Source of the DNA: Haemaphysalis longicornis
Taxonomy: Eukaryota; Arthropoda; Arachnida; Ixodida; Ixodidae
Assembly (NCBI GenBank): GCA_013339765.2
Contig: CM023450.1
Location: forward strand, 189,862,688 to 189,926,687
Length of the DNA stretch: 64,000 nt
Direction: 5' to 3'
Position numbers and translations under genes: made by a program. The notes under the pieces were generated by a model. The model was not told where the DNA came from. It made no database searches and saw nothing but the letters and a program-made list of their open reading frames with translations. Of this stretch, positions 46,246 through 56,884 are shown piece by piece; position 1 is the stretch's first letter; each line of letters begins with the position of its first letter.

Positions 46246-46512
46246 CTTTACAATTTTAACAGCGGAGCGGTTTTTACTGGCAGTAAGTTTGCCATTGCAA
46301 AAAAAAAATACCAAGAAAATACCGAGCGCTCGTGAGCGCGTGCCTCGCGGTGACTGCCGAAACCCTGCTCGTGGAGTGGCTTTCGCAACAAAAAAAGAAC
46401 TTCAGCGCTGTTTTCAAGTGCTACTGCGCATGTAAAAAAAATCCAGCGCTAATGGTAAAGTTGAAAAGACACCCTGCTTGGGAGAGGTCACCGCAGCCAC
46501 CGCATTCTCTAG
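46246..46512 (+). repeat. CTCGTGAGCG repeat family, copy B
   Basis: Counterpart of 7320-7705 without its internal 90-bp duplication: CGAGCGCTCGTGAGCGCG then CTCGCGGTGACTGCC. Confidence 0.55.
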
Positions 46513-46705
46513 AAGACATTATGCATGATTGGAGACAAGGAGCCTACAAGTGTGCCACTCCTTCCCGAGACGACTTGCAGATCCCACCACCGCTGCCTTG
46601 AGTCGATGACGAAGAGCTGGTGGAAGTCTACAATGCCGAAGATGACTTTGCATCCACCACTCGCCGAGTGGAAGTGTTCGATGCATTAGACGACGATTAC
46701 TAGCA
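46513..46705 (+). pseudogene. Short acidic C-terminal coding remnant
   Basis: Just after the block ends, the plus strand reads DIMHDWRQGAYKC, a stop, then DDEELVEVYNAEDDFA and EVFDALDDDY before a stop at about 46700 and an AATAAACAATG. An acidic, stop-terminated end near an AATAAA suggests the 3' end of a transposon gene, but the family is not recognised. Confidence 0.3.
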
Positions 46706-46799
46706 ACGCAACTATCCAAATAAACAATGATACGGAAACTCGGCAATTCTCACCTACAACAGCTCCACCATTCAAGTCTTGCACGTGAGTGCAAGCTTA

Positions 46800-47020
46800 C
46801 ATGATTTTTTTTAACAGGAGAGCTGTTTAAGCTCTTAGTTCCAGCGTCCAGCGTTACCAGCAAGAAATATTAAGAAGACCGAGTGCACGTGAGCGTGCGC
46901 CTCGTGAGGAGCGCCCGTCGTCGTCCAGCTCGAGCTTCGAGAACTCTGCTCAGCGTTCATGGCGTGATCACTGATTTGCTCTTCTACTCGCCAGTTCACG
47001 TGCGTTCGCGCCTGCAGTGG
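46800..47020 (+). repeat. CTCGTGAGCG family, degenerate copy
   Basis: Contains TTTAACAGGAGAGCTGTTTAAGC (partly palindromic; two words of it recur elsewhere), TCCAGCGTTACC and GAGTGCACGTGAGCGTGCGCC. Confidence 0.4.
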
Positions 47021-47619
47021 GAAACGTACAAAAGCTTGCGCGACAGAAGCCGAGTTCGCGAAGCCGGTTGCTTCGGGTTCTAGCGCGTGCCAACGGGGTC
47101 CACTTTGGAAGAGATGTGAAAGCCTGCGGACAAAACGATCCGGGCCTGCCAGTCATGGGGAACTTTCAGCGGCAAGCTCGGTAATAAAGGTGTGGTGTAA
47201 CAGCCGGGTCACCGACGAAGGGAGAGGGGCCGCCAGCTCTGCTGTTTCTCCAGCGTTACACAACTACTGCAAGGTGCGCCAGTTTTTTTTTTTTTTTCTT
47301 GAAATTGTGGGGAAAGGAGTAGAGAGAGAAGGCACTGAAGCAGCATACTAGCCAATAACGACACTGGTAATTGGTTTTCTGCCGCGAGTAACGCAAACGC
47401 ACGCATTAAAATAACGCGAATTCTACGTCTGCTCCCAACACAACGATCCGGAATTTTCACTTATCTGAATAAGGTATAATTTAGCACAATAGGAAGCTCT
47501 AAATAAAGTTCTCACTCTATTTCTAATTTGTTTCGATTTGTTTTTTTTGTTGTTTTTTTTTTTTTGTTCTTTGTCTCGTGAGGGGGCTATGGAGTCATAG
47601 CCTACTCCCCATGAGCTCT
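47021..47619. other. No gene recognised
   Basis: Spacer with long poly-T runs near 47284-47298 and 47539-47565. Confidence 0.4.
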
Positions 47620-47855
47620 CGCTTTGGCGGCTTTTCATGCGGAAAAGGCCATTGACCTTTCTCAGTTGTGCGTCAAAAATACCGGAAAGTCACAAGGAAT
47701 CTCACGTGGCCACGTTTGCCGCAGTGAGTGCATTTTACGCCAAGATTTCAGGCTGTTTATACATCGCATGAGGCTAGGCCTCACGAGAGGAACGTTTTAA
47801 AGCCGGCGCAGGAGAGCGCCTCGAGGAGCCAGTAGCACATGCCCGCACGACGCGC

Positions 47856-48563
47856 ATGAGCAGCAGCGCGATCTCTCATCGGCAAGCTGCGGCTTCCCAA
47901 GAGCTCCAGGAGCCGGTCCAGCCGCAGCTGCTCGTCGCCGACGCAAGCTCCCACCACACCACAATGAGCCAAGCACCCGACGCGGCGATGCACGCGCAAA
48001 GCAAGGCACCGAACGAGGAGGACAGCGCTATGCACACCGACTCCACCGAAGAACGCGGCTCGCCAGCGAAGTGGGCAGACGATGAAAAGAGCGGCAGAAC
48101 AATCGATTCACGGAATCAATGGAAAGTGACCGAAAGGAAACGAAAGAAGACCGCAGCCACTCAAGGAGCCACGCCAGCCGCACAACCAACCTCCCAGCAC
48201 TCTGCCCCGGAGACGGCGCAGCGGAAACGTATCCGGATGCCACAATTGCCCGTAGACGACACGAAAATCATTTATCGCCCACAAGCCGGCCTTCAACTTT
48301 CGAAATGGTCCCTCCCAGAAATTACTAACTCCATTGGAAGAGCAAGCAAAATCACACAGAAGGAATCTACGACAATGTTCGCATTCAGTGCAGCAGCAGC
48401 GAAAACCTCGTCATCGCAAGTAAGGCCAGGAAAAGAACCTGGCTTTCGACTTCCTGGGAGAATCAGCAGCATTCAACTAGACGAGACATATTCACCGTGC
48501 GAGCCCATTGAAAACTCTGGAATGGATCAGCAGAGGAGTCATCAATGGCGTTCCACCTTATAA
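47856..48563 (+). pseudogene. Second LINE ORF1, N-terminal part
   Basis: 235 open codons starting MSSSAISHRQAAASQELQEP, hydrophilic and rich in Ser, Ala, Gln and Lys, with a basic patch (RNQWKVTERKRKKTAATQ) at about residue 87-104 and a VDDTKIIYRPQAGLQL block at about 133-148. The last 15 codons are out of frame. The true line continues from about 48510 in the next frame with LGKSSAAVIYFNGPHVPVQV. ORF1 proteins of this class bind the element RNA. Confidence 0.65.
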
Positions 48564-49653
48564 CAGTCCCGGAGAACTCACAGACAGACTCCGCGTGCCA
48601 GAGCGATATACCATCTTTGCAGCACGAATGCTTGGAAAATCATCTGCAGCCGTCATCTACTTTAATGGCCCCCACGTACCGGTTCAAGTGATATATCAGA
48701 GCGGTGACTACCGTTGCCGGCCCTATCGCAAGACAGTACAGTACTGCCGTTCGTGCGGGGGAGCTGGGCCACCGGCAAGACATATGCCCGCATCCAGCTC
48801 AAACCTTCTGCCACAAATGCGGCCAGACCAATCAATCACCTGACCATGACTGTCGACCATGCTGCAAAATCTGCAAACAACCGCATGAGACCGCAGGGAC
48901 AGACTGCAGGGAAAAGCTGAAGCCAGGACCACCCCCCCCACAAGGTTCGACAGCAATGGGGAGTAAAGAGCCGAGAACTACAGAGTGGATGCCGGCCCCG
49001 CACAGAAGACTTCCCTGATCTACAAGCAGTCAAGAGCACAACTTCAGATAGCAGCGATAGCAGCCGCGCAGAGAAGCAGCAGAGACAGATCTATAGTCGC
49101 GTTCGCTATCTCGTTCCGGCTCGCGAGCTTCATCCCAAAAGAGAGTGAGCTATGCCAATGTGGCAAGCGAATCTGGAAGAAGCTCCAAAGACAAAGCTGC
49201 CATCAAATCCTTAGAGATGAAGATCCAAAGCCAGCAAACACTCCACTCATTGATGAGCTGCTCCAGTGCTGTGGTGAACGAGAAGATGCTAAACGCCCTC
49301 CACAACAAGTGCTACTCACAGAGGAGAGAGCAATTCAGCTAACTGAAGACAGAATAACCGCACTTGAACAGCGGATCATGGTAAACCTACAGCAGGTAGT
49401 CGCGGCAGAAAATCCAGAAGGCCATAGCGCCTTTGCGCAGCAAGCATCGCACAACACGGCAATCTTTGACAACTTCGTCGCATACGCCAGGAAGAACTTC
49501 ATCACCAAAACGGTGCTCGATTCACTCCTCAGCCCTATAGATGCGGCGCGTAAAAGGCAAGAGAAAGAAAGCCACGACGCTTCACGTTCTTGCTCCCTAA
49601 GCCGAGAAGAGCTCTCTGACGTGGAATCATTCGAAGATGGCAGTCCAAACTAA
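48508..49653 (+). pseudogene. Second LINE ORF1, zinc knuckles and tail
   Basis: Frames around 48704-49018 read GHRQDICPHP, CHKCGQTNQSPDHDC and CKICKQPHETAGTDC, three consecutive CCHC-type knuckles. A Ser/Arg-rich piece follows, and from about 49300 a helical, glutamine- and glutamate-rich end (EDRITALEQRIMVNLQQVV) terminates after DVESFEDGSPN. At least two frameshifts separate the parts. Confidence 0.7.
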
Positions 49654-49669
49654 CGGCACCACAGACGCC

Positions 49670-50452
49670 TTACAAACCAAAATCTGGCAATGGAAACTGT
49701 AGGTCTATCAGGCGCAAAATAGCTAACCTCCTAGAATTCACTAAACAAGATCAACCAGATGTGATAGCCCTCCAGGAAACATACAGCACTAACATTCGCC
49801 TTCAAGGATACAACGCCTTCAGCAAAACAGAGCGCACCGCAGTCCTGACTAAAAAGTCCCTTACCACCCAAGTGCACGAAATCACGGACACAAACGTGGA
49901 CCATACACTTGTCGAAATCTTACCTGAGAGAAAGACTCAGCAAAGCCTCTTTATTTTAAGCGTCTACAGCCCCCTCGAGACCACCTGCCGAACTTCGAGC
50001 AATTTATAAGGAAAATCAGTGACATCACGAAAGGGCACAAAGTCGTGATCGCGGGTGACTTTAATGCTCCACACACGGCGTGGGGGTACCCGTCAACAAC
50101 CAAGAAAGGGACCCGAATCCATGACGCAGCCCAATCTCACCATTTAAGTCTCTGGAACGATCCGCTGCAACCAACCCGAGTAGGAAACAGCGTCTCCAGA
50201 GACACTAATCCCGACCTCACCTTTACCCACGGTATCCCGCAGGCGGAATGGACCCTACTAGGGAAGACGTTAGGAAGTGACCACCATATACTACAACTCG
50301 AGATAAGCCATGGAAAAAGAGCTGTTCGGTCCGGGACAGCAAAGCTCAAAGATTGGAAAGCCTTCCGTGCCAACCTCAATCCCGGAAACATCGAAGAACT
50401 TGACAATGGCTTTCTAAGATACTTGAGAAAGCGGAAGAGCATACAAAAATAA
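49670..50452 (+). pseudogene. Second LINE endonuclease
   Basis: The line begins near 49680 with KIWQWN in one frame, then VIALQETYSTNI, LFILSVYSPLE, and in the next frame VVIAGDFNAPHTAWG (about 50045), NPDLTF and GSDHHILQLEI (about 50270). The catalytic glutamate, the GDFNAPH aspartate and the SDHH motif are kept. One stop (TAG near 49700) and one frameshift near 50010 break it. Confidence 0.85.
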
Positions 50453-50667
50453 TTCAACTGGGCACAGATACTTCCGCTGTTGACCTTCACCTTTCCCACG
50501 TTTGGGAAGCAAAAAGAAGCCTCCTCAAACGGTGGAAAAAACAAAAGCACAACAAAAAACTCAAGCTGAAAATCGCCGCCATCACTAAGAAAGCCAAAGA
50601 ATATGGCGCCCTGCTCTGCCGGCAAAATTGGGACAAAGTATGTGACCAACTTCAGGGCACCCTCAGC

Positions 50668-51701
50668 ATGAAAAGGACCTGGCAAGTCTTACGAGGCCTC
50701 GTGGCCACTACAGCGACAATAATGCAGCAAAAGCAAAACCTCCAAAAATTAATCCACTCATACGCAGGCACCCAAAAAGACATACTAGATGAGATACAAC
50801 GCAAGTTGACCGGTAACATCCCATCGAATCGGACAAGTACTGATCCGTACCGTGCCCAGCATAATCCTGACCTCGATCGGCCCTTCACAAAAGCTGAAGT
50901 GGAGGCATCCCTGGTGAAACTCACAAGGAACACTTCGCCCGGCAATGACAAGATTACCAGTAAGGTCCTCCGTAACCTACCTTCAAACTCAACAGAAGCG
51001 CTCCTAGAGTATTTTAACGTATGCTGGGAAACAGGCGAACTGCCGTCAACGTGGAAGCATTCGAATGTGACCATGATTCCCAAGCCAAACAAGCCTCTAG
51101 GTATTGAGAATCTTCGCCCTATATTGCTGACTTTCTGCGCGGGTAAACTTCTTGAACACATGGTCCACGAGCGCCTCACGCCCTATCTGGAGGACAACGG
51201 CGACATGCCGGACACGACGTTGGGTGCCGTCAGCATCTGTCTACCCAAGACATCCTTTTGCTTCTGAAGGAGGACATCATAGACAGCCTGGATCTCCATC
51301 ACAAGTTCTACATACTCGCCGTCGACGTCAAGGGCGAAAAGATCCTTGAAAATCTCCAAAGTACCAATTGTGGCCCCAAAGTTTACAATTATGTTCGAAA
51401 CTTCCTCACCAATCGTATGGCAACGGTGGGCATCGGCAACCTTCAAAGCGAAAAATTCCACCTACCAAACAACGGCACGCCTCAGGGTTCGGTGGTCTCC
51501 CCACTGCTTTTCAACATCACCATGCTACACCTGCCAAAGAAACGTAAAACCATCGAAAGACTAAGGCACGCTCTTTACGCAGACAACCTCACGCTGTGGG
51601 TGAGAGCGCCTGCAATGGGGAAACAACCGGGCGCTCTGCAGGAGGCTATCAAAGTGATAGTTACCTGCTTAGACTCTTGCGGCCTCCAGTGCGCTCCGTA
51701 A
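50668..51701 (+). pseudogene. Second LINE reverse transcriptase
   Basis: Frame 50668-51267 gives FTKAEVEASLVKLTRNTSPG, GELPSTWKHSNVTMIPKPNK and GKLLEHMVHERL. After a frame change, 51258-51701 gives FYILAVDVKG (palm A), NNGTPQGSVVSPLLFNI (palm B) and HALYADNLTLW (palm C). The second catalytic aspartate of YADD is replaced by asparagine (codon AAC, 51584-51586), which would inactivate the enzyme by itself. Confidence 0.88.
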
Positions 51702-53297
51702 AAGTACGAACGTCTCGTGCTGAAGGCTCAAACTTGAGGACGGCCACCCAGTGGCTGATGCAGATCCCAGCGTCACTCTTTACGAAGTGGAAATTGCCAG
51801 GGTCAACTCCCTTCGGGTACTGGCTCTTACAATACACAAGGATGGATCAGGTGCAGCTCATCTTCCCAAGCTACAGCAAACAGTGACACAAGTAACCCAC
51901 CTCGTTAAAAGAATCACAAATCCACGCAGGGGGACCAAAGAACGAGACACTTTACGGATCATTCAAGCATTCATAAATAGTAGGATGACGGACGGCACAC
52001 AATACGTAGCCTTAAAAAGCGCTGAAATAAAAAAAATGGACATAATGATCCGGAAAGCAACCACGACTGCTCTGGGAGTCCCTGTCATGGCATCCAGCGA
52101 CAAGCTGCTAAATTAGGCGTACATTATACGTGGGAGGAGATGGCCGAAGCCCACAAATCTAGCCAACTCGAACGCCTTAAGCTCACCCCTACAGGCAGAC
52201 CAGCACTCCGCTATCTCAATTACAGTGAAACATACATCGCGGACACCGACCAAAAAGCAAGACTACCATCGGAACTCCTTGAGGCAATCTTTGTAGCACG
52301 CATACCCGTAACATGCACCCCTCTTACCATAAAGAAAGAAGAGAGGCAAGATCGAAGGTACTCCTCCGAAAATATGCAAAACATCTCAACAGAATATACA
52401 CAGACGCCGCTCGATAGCCAAACCTCATTGCTTTCGCAATAAGCGTCACGGACCAACGAGGCAGGGAACTGACGTCGGCAACAAATACCGGCTCGTAACC
52501 CCGAAACGGCGGAAGAAACGGCCATCGCCTTGGCAATGACAACCTGCAGCGAGCGAGCACTGATATTCATCGAATCCCAAGCGGCATGTTGGAACTTCTA
52601 AAAAAGACGCGTGTCCGCGACAGCACCTAAAATCTTAAAGACGCGTCCCCAACTTCCTGAAAATTCCGTCACATGGATCCCGGAGCATGAAGGGATGGCG
52701 GGAAACGAAGCACCGCACGCTGCATCCCGAAAACATACCAGCCGGGCCTTCCTGCCGCCCAACATCCGTGCGGCAAACGGCGCAGAAGGACACGCCCATT
52801 ACCTATAGGGCAATATTGGAGCACTACCGACTTGAGCGGAGGAGATATCCCCCACACACCTCGATCCCACCAAGGAAGAAAGCGTAATCTTTCGTCGCCT
52901 CCAAAAAAACACATACGCACACGGAATAATCATCCACCGCATTTACCCCACGCAATTTACATACCTCTGCCCTTATTGCGACATACCCGACACCTTGCCG
53001 CACATGTTCCTGGAGTGTCCTTGCGAAGACCGCCACCCAGACCCACCTGTGGATAGCCAAGCATCATCAACAACCCTAAATGCCGCACCACAGGATATTG
53101 CAAGCACACATACAACCGGTCAACCCGACATTGCTGAAAAGTGGGAGGCACTGCTCGTCTACGAGGATGCAGAGCACCAGAAGAATCTGGTTAACCGGGA
53201 GAAGACGGCAGCCACCGCCACAGCGTTCCTGGACTGTGGAGGCCTACCGCCTCGCACCGGCAAGGACCATGTCCTAGCTTGTCTTTCCAGAAAATAA
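51702..53297 (+). pseudogene. Second LINE thumb, RNase H and zinc tail
   Basis: The frame 51751-52116 carries the thumb and linker (SLRVLALTIHKDGSG, RIIQAFINSRMTDGTQYVAL, TTTALGVPV). RNase H is scattered over frames at 52440-52760: AIALAMTTC-like and WIPEHEGMAGNEA, where the usual GH of the histidine loop reads EH. From 52860 the tail reads IYPTQFTYLCPYCDIPDTLP and HMFLECPC, then the end at RTGKDHVLACLSRK. Confidence 0.75.
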
Positions 53298-53310
53298 ACG
53301 TTTATTTTCT
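53289..53310. repeat. 22-bp perfect palindrome at LINE 3' end
   Basis: AGAAAATAAAC followed directly by its reverse complement. It includes AATAAA on both strands and leads into (CT)n. Confidence 0.75.
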
Positions 53311-53358
53311 CTCTCTCTCTTTGTCTCGTTGTCATGTTTTTGTTATCCATTTTTTTTT

Positions 53359-53577
53359 ATTACCAGTTCTCGAACAACCTCATGTGCCGATTCATTTCCT
53401 CGGAGTTCGGAGTGGCCCGATGCCCAAACGATACATATTTTTTTCGTTTCGGGAATTGGCGCCTACTCCTGCAGGCACGCCAATTCCCGAAACGAAAAAA
53501 TATATCGTTTGGGCACCGGGCCACTCCGAACTCCCAGGAAATTAATCGGCACACGAGGTTGCCCGAGAACTGGTAAT
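53359..53577. repeat. Palindrome made of inverted LINE fragments
   Basis: Left arm 53359-53461 and right arm 53478-53577 are about 100-bp inverted copies with a few mismatches and a 16-nt spacer. The right arm in one plus frame reads ETKKYIVWAPGHSELPGN, an RNase H histidine-loop block of a tick LINE. The same block in inverted order forms the left arm. Confidence 0.9.
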
Positions 53578-53968
53578 CCGAGAGCCCAGTGACGCTGCAG
53601 AATCTCCTCAACCGTTCTCACATAGGGCCCTCCTCTTAACCTACCGATCGGTACTCGATCACTACCGACTGTCCAGAGCTCGCTTCCACCACCCGACGCC
53701 TCCCTCTCCGCAGCCACGCTGTTGTATGGCGCCAACTTCAAACATCCACATTTCCCACCCCTGGCCACCTATCACTCTACTACCCCGAGTTGCACTCTAA
53801 CTGATGCCATCTTTGCCATAAATACGCCGATCTACCACGTGTTGCTTGGTCCTGTGGAGAAAAACCCCTTCAAACTCCTAAAAAGTACTCCACTTTTGTA
53901 CAAAATACGAACGAGGAGCATTCGGAGGCCGCGCTGCTCAGCCCAGACCCTATGACCCAGCGCCTGTG
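53478..53968 (+). mobile_element. LINE RNase H and tail fragment
   Basis: After the palindrome arm the plus strand continues AHEVARELVIREP, then LLLTYRSVLDHYRLSRARFH, typical of the region behind RNase H in these LINEs. A decayed zinc region (TPIYHVLLGPVEKNP) follows, ending at about 53960. It abuts the (GA)n end of the next, oppositely oriented LINE. Confidence 0.65.
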
Positions 53969-54160
53969 AGAGAGAGAGAGAAACATCTTTAATGAACAAG
54001 TGAGGTCAGCCAGGCGGGGCGCCCGACTTGCTACACCAAATGGGGTTGAAGGTGTGATGAAGATTAATGAAAACTCTCACTTACACATGAACACTCAAAC
54101 ACACAGATGCACACAAAAAGCACACACACAATCAGGCGATATAGTCATTTGTCTGGGAGT

Positions 54161-55252
54161 TCACAGCTCACTGACAAGTCCAGTGCTCCGGAGGAACGTT
54201 AGGAGCACTGTTGTTGCGCGACTTACCATGCCGGTTGTAAGCCAGGGCCCAAGGAGGTGACTCGAAGAGATCTGGGCGGACGCGGGCAGGCCCAGAGAAA
54301 GCTTTGCCGTGGTACGCTCAAGTTCGTAGCGAGGACATGCGCAGAGAACGTGTTTCAGGTCCTCGCGAACTGTACAGGTAGGGCACAGAGGTGAGGAAAC
54401 TCGACGTAGTTTAAAAAGGAAATGCTTAGTGTACGCCACATTCAGTCGTATTCGATGCAGGACAGCTTCATCTCGCTTGCACAGACCGCTTGGCATCCGA
54501 AATCGACACTCTGGGTCTATTGTGTGCAACGGATAGTAGGTATTATTTGGGTCGGTCCACAGCAATCGCTGAGAACTCTTGGCAAGTGATGACGCCAGAG
54601 TCGCTCCGTCTCGCCTTGTGAAAGGCACTGGCGTAATAATTGGGCTGGAATGCGCTGATGCAGCAGCTCTGTCGGCTTCGTCGTTGCCAGCCACACCGCA
54701 GTGAGATGGAAGCCATTGCAGAACAACGACGTGGTGCTTGTTTATTGCCTGCGTGTGCAGGCCATTAATTTCTTGAGCAAGCTGCTCTTGTGGCAGCACC
54801 ATGAGGTGCTGAAGGGCTGCTCGAGAGTCGGTGAAGATTGCCCATGCCTGAACTGGAGCAGTTAAAATGTGTTCCAATGCAGCACGTAGGGCCGTGAGTT
54901 CAGTAACCATCGACGACGTTTTGTGACCTAGTTTTGCGGTGGTAATTTTTGTGTGGGTTGATGGGATCCATATTCCGATGGCAGATGACGTATCCATCAC
55001 TGATCCATCCGTGAAAATGTGAGTGTAATTTTGGTAGGTAGTAGCAATGTGCTCCAATGAAAAGAATTTAAGAGCAGGCAGAGGCAACTTAGCTTTGCTC
55101 TGGATGCCGGGAACGGTTAATGTTATTTTCCAGGAGGCAAATCTCCATGGTGGCTGGGTATGCTCTGGTGGGCTCTGATACACTGCTGGTAATAAGGCAC
55201 GTACCTCGGCTTCCGAGTCACAAGCCAGCGGATGGTCGACAGTCCTGGTCAC
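54161..55252 (-). pseudogene. LINE RNase H and C-terminal zinc motif
   Basis: 363 open codons. RNase H catalytic residues are present: D82 (IFTDGSVMD), E118 (VTELTALRAALEH), D142 (IFTDSRAALQ), H184 (WLPSHCGVAGN) and D194 (DEADRAAA). The C-terminal zinc-type motif is CPTCTVREDLKHVLCAC at about 290-306. It ends with LLTFLRSTGLVSEL. The frame is in fact the direct continuation of the RT frame upstream, displaced by one base at about 55250. Confidence 0.9.
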
Positions 55253-56208
55253 AAACGCAAGCGTGCACGAAGGAGTTCTTGCTTGCAGAGAACCGTTGGA
55301 GAGAGGCGCCTACTCTCCCTGAGAGTCCCAAGGGTTGAAGTATTTTTAGGTACCCCAAGGCACACACGAAGCACTTTGGCTTGTAAGCCTTCTAGAAGCC
55401 GTGAGTTCGTTTTTTGTGAGAGGCTCGAGGGCAGGCAAGCTGTAGCGAAGCAATCCTCACAGAGTGCATTGTAGAGCTTGATGAGAGACTCCACCGAGCA
55501 ACCTCCCGCACTGCTGGAGATCATGCGGAAGATCGATGCGTACGCCTCAAGCTTGTGCCTCAGTTGTCGTATATGTGGGGACCACGTCATGTTCCTGTCA
55601 AAAGTCACTCCTAGAAATTTGTGGCTGTCAACGTAAGATATAGGAACGCCTCCGAGTTTAAGAAGATACCGGGAGAGATCACGCCTGGTGAAAGCTATCG
55701 CAGCAGACTTCTCCGCCGATATTTCGAGGCCACGTGCTGCCAGAAACGTTGCCATTGAGTTAATGGCCCTTTGAAGCCTTGCGCGCAAAATCCGCCGGTT
55801 GCTTCCTGAGCACCAAATGCATATGTCGTCAGCATAAAGGGAAATTTGAACGGATGGCGGCAAGCACTGCTCGATTCCAATTAGGGAAATGTTAAACAAC
55901 GTCGGGCTTAAAATTCCTCCCTGGGGGACACCTCGACGCACAGTGTGAAGTCCAGTGTCACCATCCTTAGTAGACATGTACAGTGACCTGTCGGATAAAT
56001 AATTGCAGAGCCAGGCATACATTCGGCCTTGAACTCCGACGGACTTCAAGGCTATCTGGATAGCTTCGTGCGACACAGAATCAAACGCTGCTCTAACATC
56101 GACAAACACTGCAATGGTGATGCGACGCAAGGCTTTGGCTCGCTTGACATGACTCACGAGGGCCAGGACATTGTCAATGCTGCTCCTGCCTTTTCTGAAA
56201 CCAGACAT
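55249..56208 (-). pseudogene. LINE reverse transcriptase
   Basis: 319 open codons with all three palm motifs: FVDVRAAFDSV (35-45), GVPQGGILSP (93-102) and YADD (125-128). The thumb follows with DSHKFLGVTFDRNMTWSPHI. The start MSGFRKGRSSIDN is the conserved fingers block and not a natural start; the element is truncated about 12 bp further. By sequence this is the least damaged RT in the window, but without an endonuclease it cannot move on its own. Confidence 0.92.
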
Positions 56209-56220
56209 CTGCTGAGGATA

Positions 56221-56413
56221 TATGTGTCGTCTATTCTCTTCTCTGTGTATTGTTTTTGTTCGCGCTGACCACCATGAATGCCAGGCCTCACTAGTCCAGG
56301 TGGCCGAAGACGCCGGAGATATCTACATGAATCCTGCCGTCGCCGCAAGGACGCTGAAGTCGACCTGAAAATGGCCCCACCCGTGGCAACAATAAAGTTT
56401 TATCTGACCTGAT
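56221..56413 (+). repeat. Short retroelement 3' end, unidentified
   Basis: Contains CGCCGTCGCCGCAAGGACGC, then GTGGCAACAATAAAGTTTTA and CTGACCTGATG. The AATAAA-bearing end looks like the 3' tip of a LINE or a processed copy. It stops about 100 bp before host exon c. Confidence 0.35.
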
Positions 56414-56517
56414 GTGGGGGGCTATCTGATCTGGGGCGAGAGGGTGTCCGGCCCCCTCCGACACCGAACTGCGTACGCCACTGCCTCTCTGGCTGTTTTT
56501 TCTCGTGCCTCCTGCAG

Positions 56518-56744
56518 GCGTCGCCAGCACACGGGCCGCGTGAGCTCCTCGGTGCCGTGCGACCTGTTCAACCGCACCGAGTGGAGCTGCTGGCTGCTGA
56601 GGGGGCTGAACCAGACTCGCCTCCTGCTGCGGCTCGCTCTCGCCGACGACGCGTTGGACCGGCGCCGCGTGCGGGTCGCCTGGAGGCGCAAGCACAAGAT
56701 ACGCGGACAGAATCTCTACGCCGTCGAGGACATCGAGGCCTCCG
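56518..56744 (+). CDS. Host gene exon c (unidentified protein)
   Basis: A long pyrimidine tract and CTCCTGCAG (56509-56517) precede 227 open bp that end CCTCCG before a GTTCGT donor. It enters with one base of a split codon and leaves with one, giving 75 full codons: VSSSVPCDLFNRTEW, SCWLLRGLNQTRLLLRLALA, then RRKHKIRGQNLYAVEDIEAS. NRT and NQT are possible N-glycosylation sites. The GC content and codon use are clearly higher in GC than the flanks. Phase fits exon b before and exon d after. I do not recognise a domain. Confidence 0.6.
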
Positions 56745-56884
56745 GTTCGTACTCTCGATAGTCTGTGGTTGGGCGAAGAACGATGCACCGTTCTTAGCTC
56801 ATCATGATTGATGTCTGATTAAAATGGGCGTTACTGCAGGACATTCATCCATACATTCTGGAGCAGCCTACTCTTACGAAACTG
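56745..56884. other. Start of intron after exon c
   Basis: Nothing specific is seen before the tRNA-like segment. Confidence 0.3.

Larger units (their letters stand above)
35462..46512 (+). repeat. Copy B of duplicated block
   Basis: Corresponds to 1127-7705. Collinear parts are 35462-37151, 37908-38222, 42405-45353 and 45354-46512. It is interrupted by the TIR repeat (37152-37907) and the Gypsy element. It contains host exons a and b in open form and so is the copy likely to belong to the gene that continues downstream. Confidence 0.9.
47620..53310 (+). mobile_element. Full-length but broken LINE (second)
   Basis: In order on the plus strand are a 5' region, ORF1 with zinc knuckles, endonuclease, reverse transcriptase, RNase H, a C-terminal zinc motif and a 3' end with a CT-rich tail. 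This is the complete layout of an RNase H-bearing I-superfamily-like LINE, all parts collinear with at least six frame changes. The 3' coding end ACLSRK and stop lie at about 53297. The 22-bp palindrome 53289-53310 spans the end. No clear target duplication was found. Confidence 0.85.
53969..56220 (-). mobile_element. 5'-truncated LINE, well preserved, minus strand
   Basis: Begins at its 3' end with (GA)n AAACATCTTTAATGAA on the plus strand and runs to the RT fingers at 56220. Everything upstream (ORF1, endonuclease) is missing, as in normal 5' truncation. Its coding line is two long open frames with one single-base shift between them near 55250. Confidence 0.9.

Noticed and set aside
56557..56811. 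Alternative plus frame across exon c
   Set aside because: Composition is Arg/Ala/Pro-rich as expected for an out-of-phase GC-rich exon, and its phase does not fit exon d.
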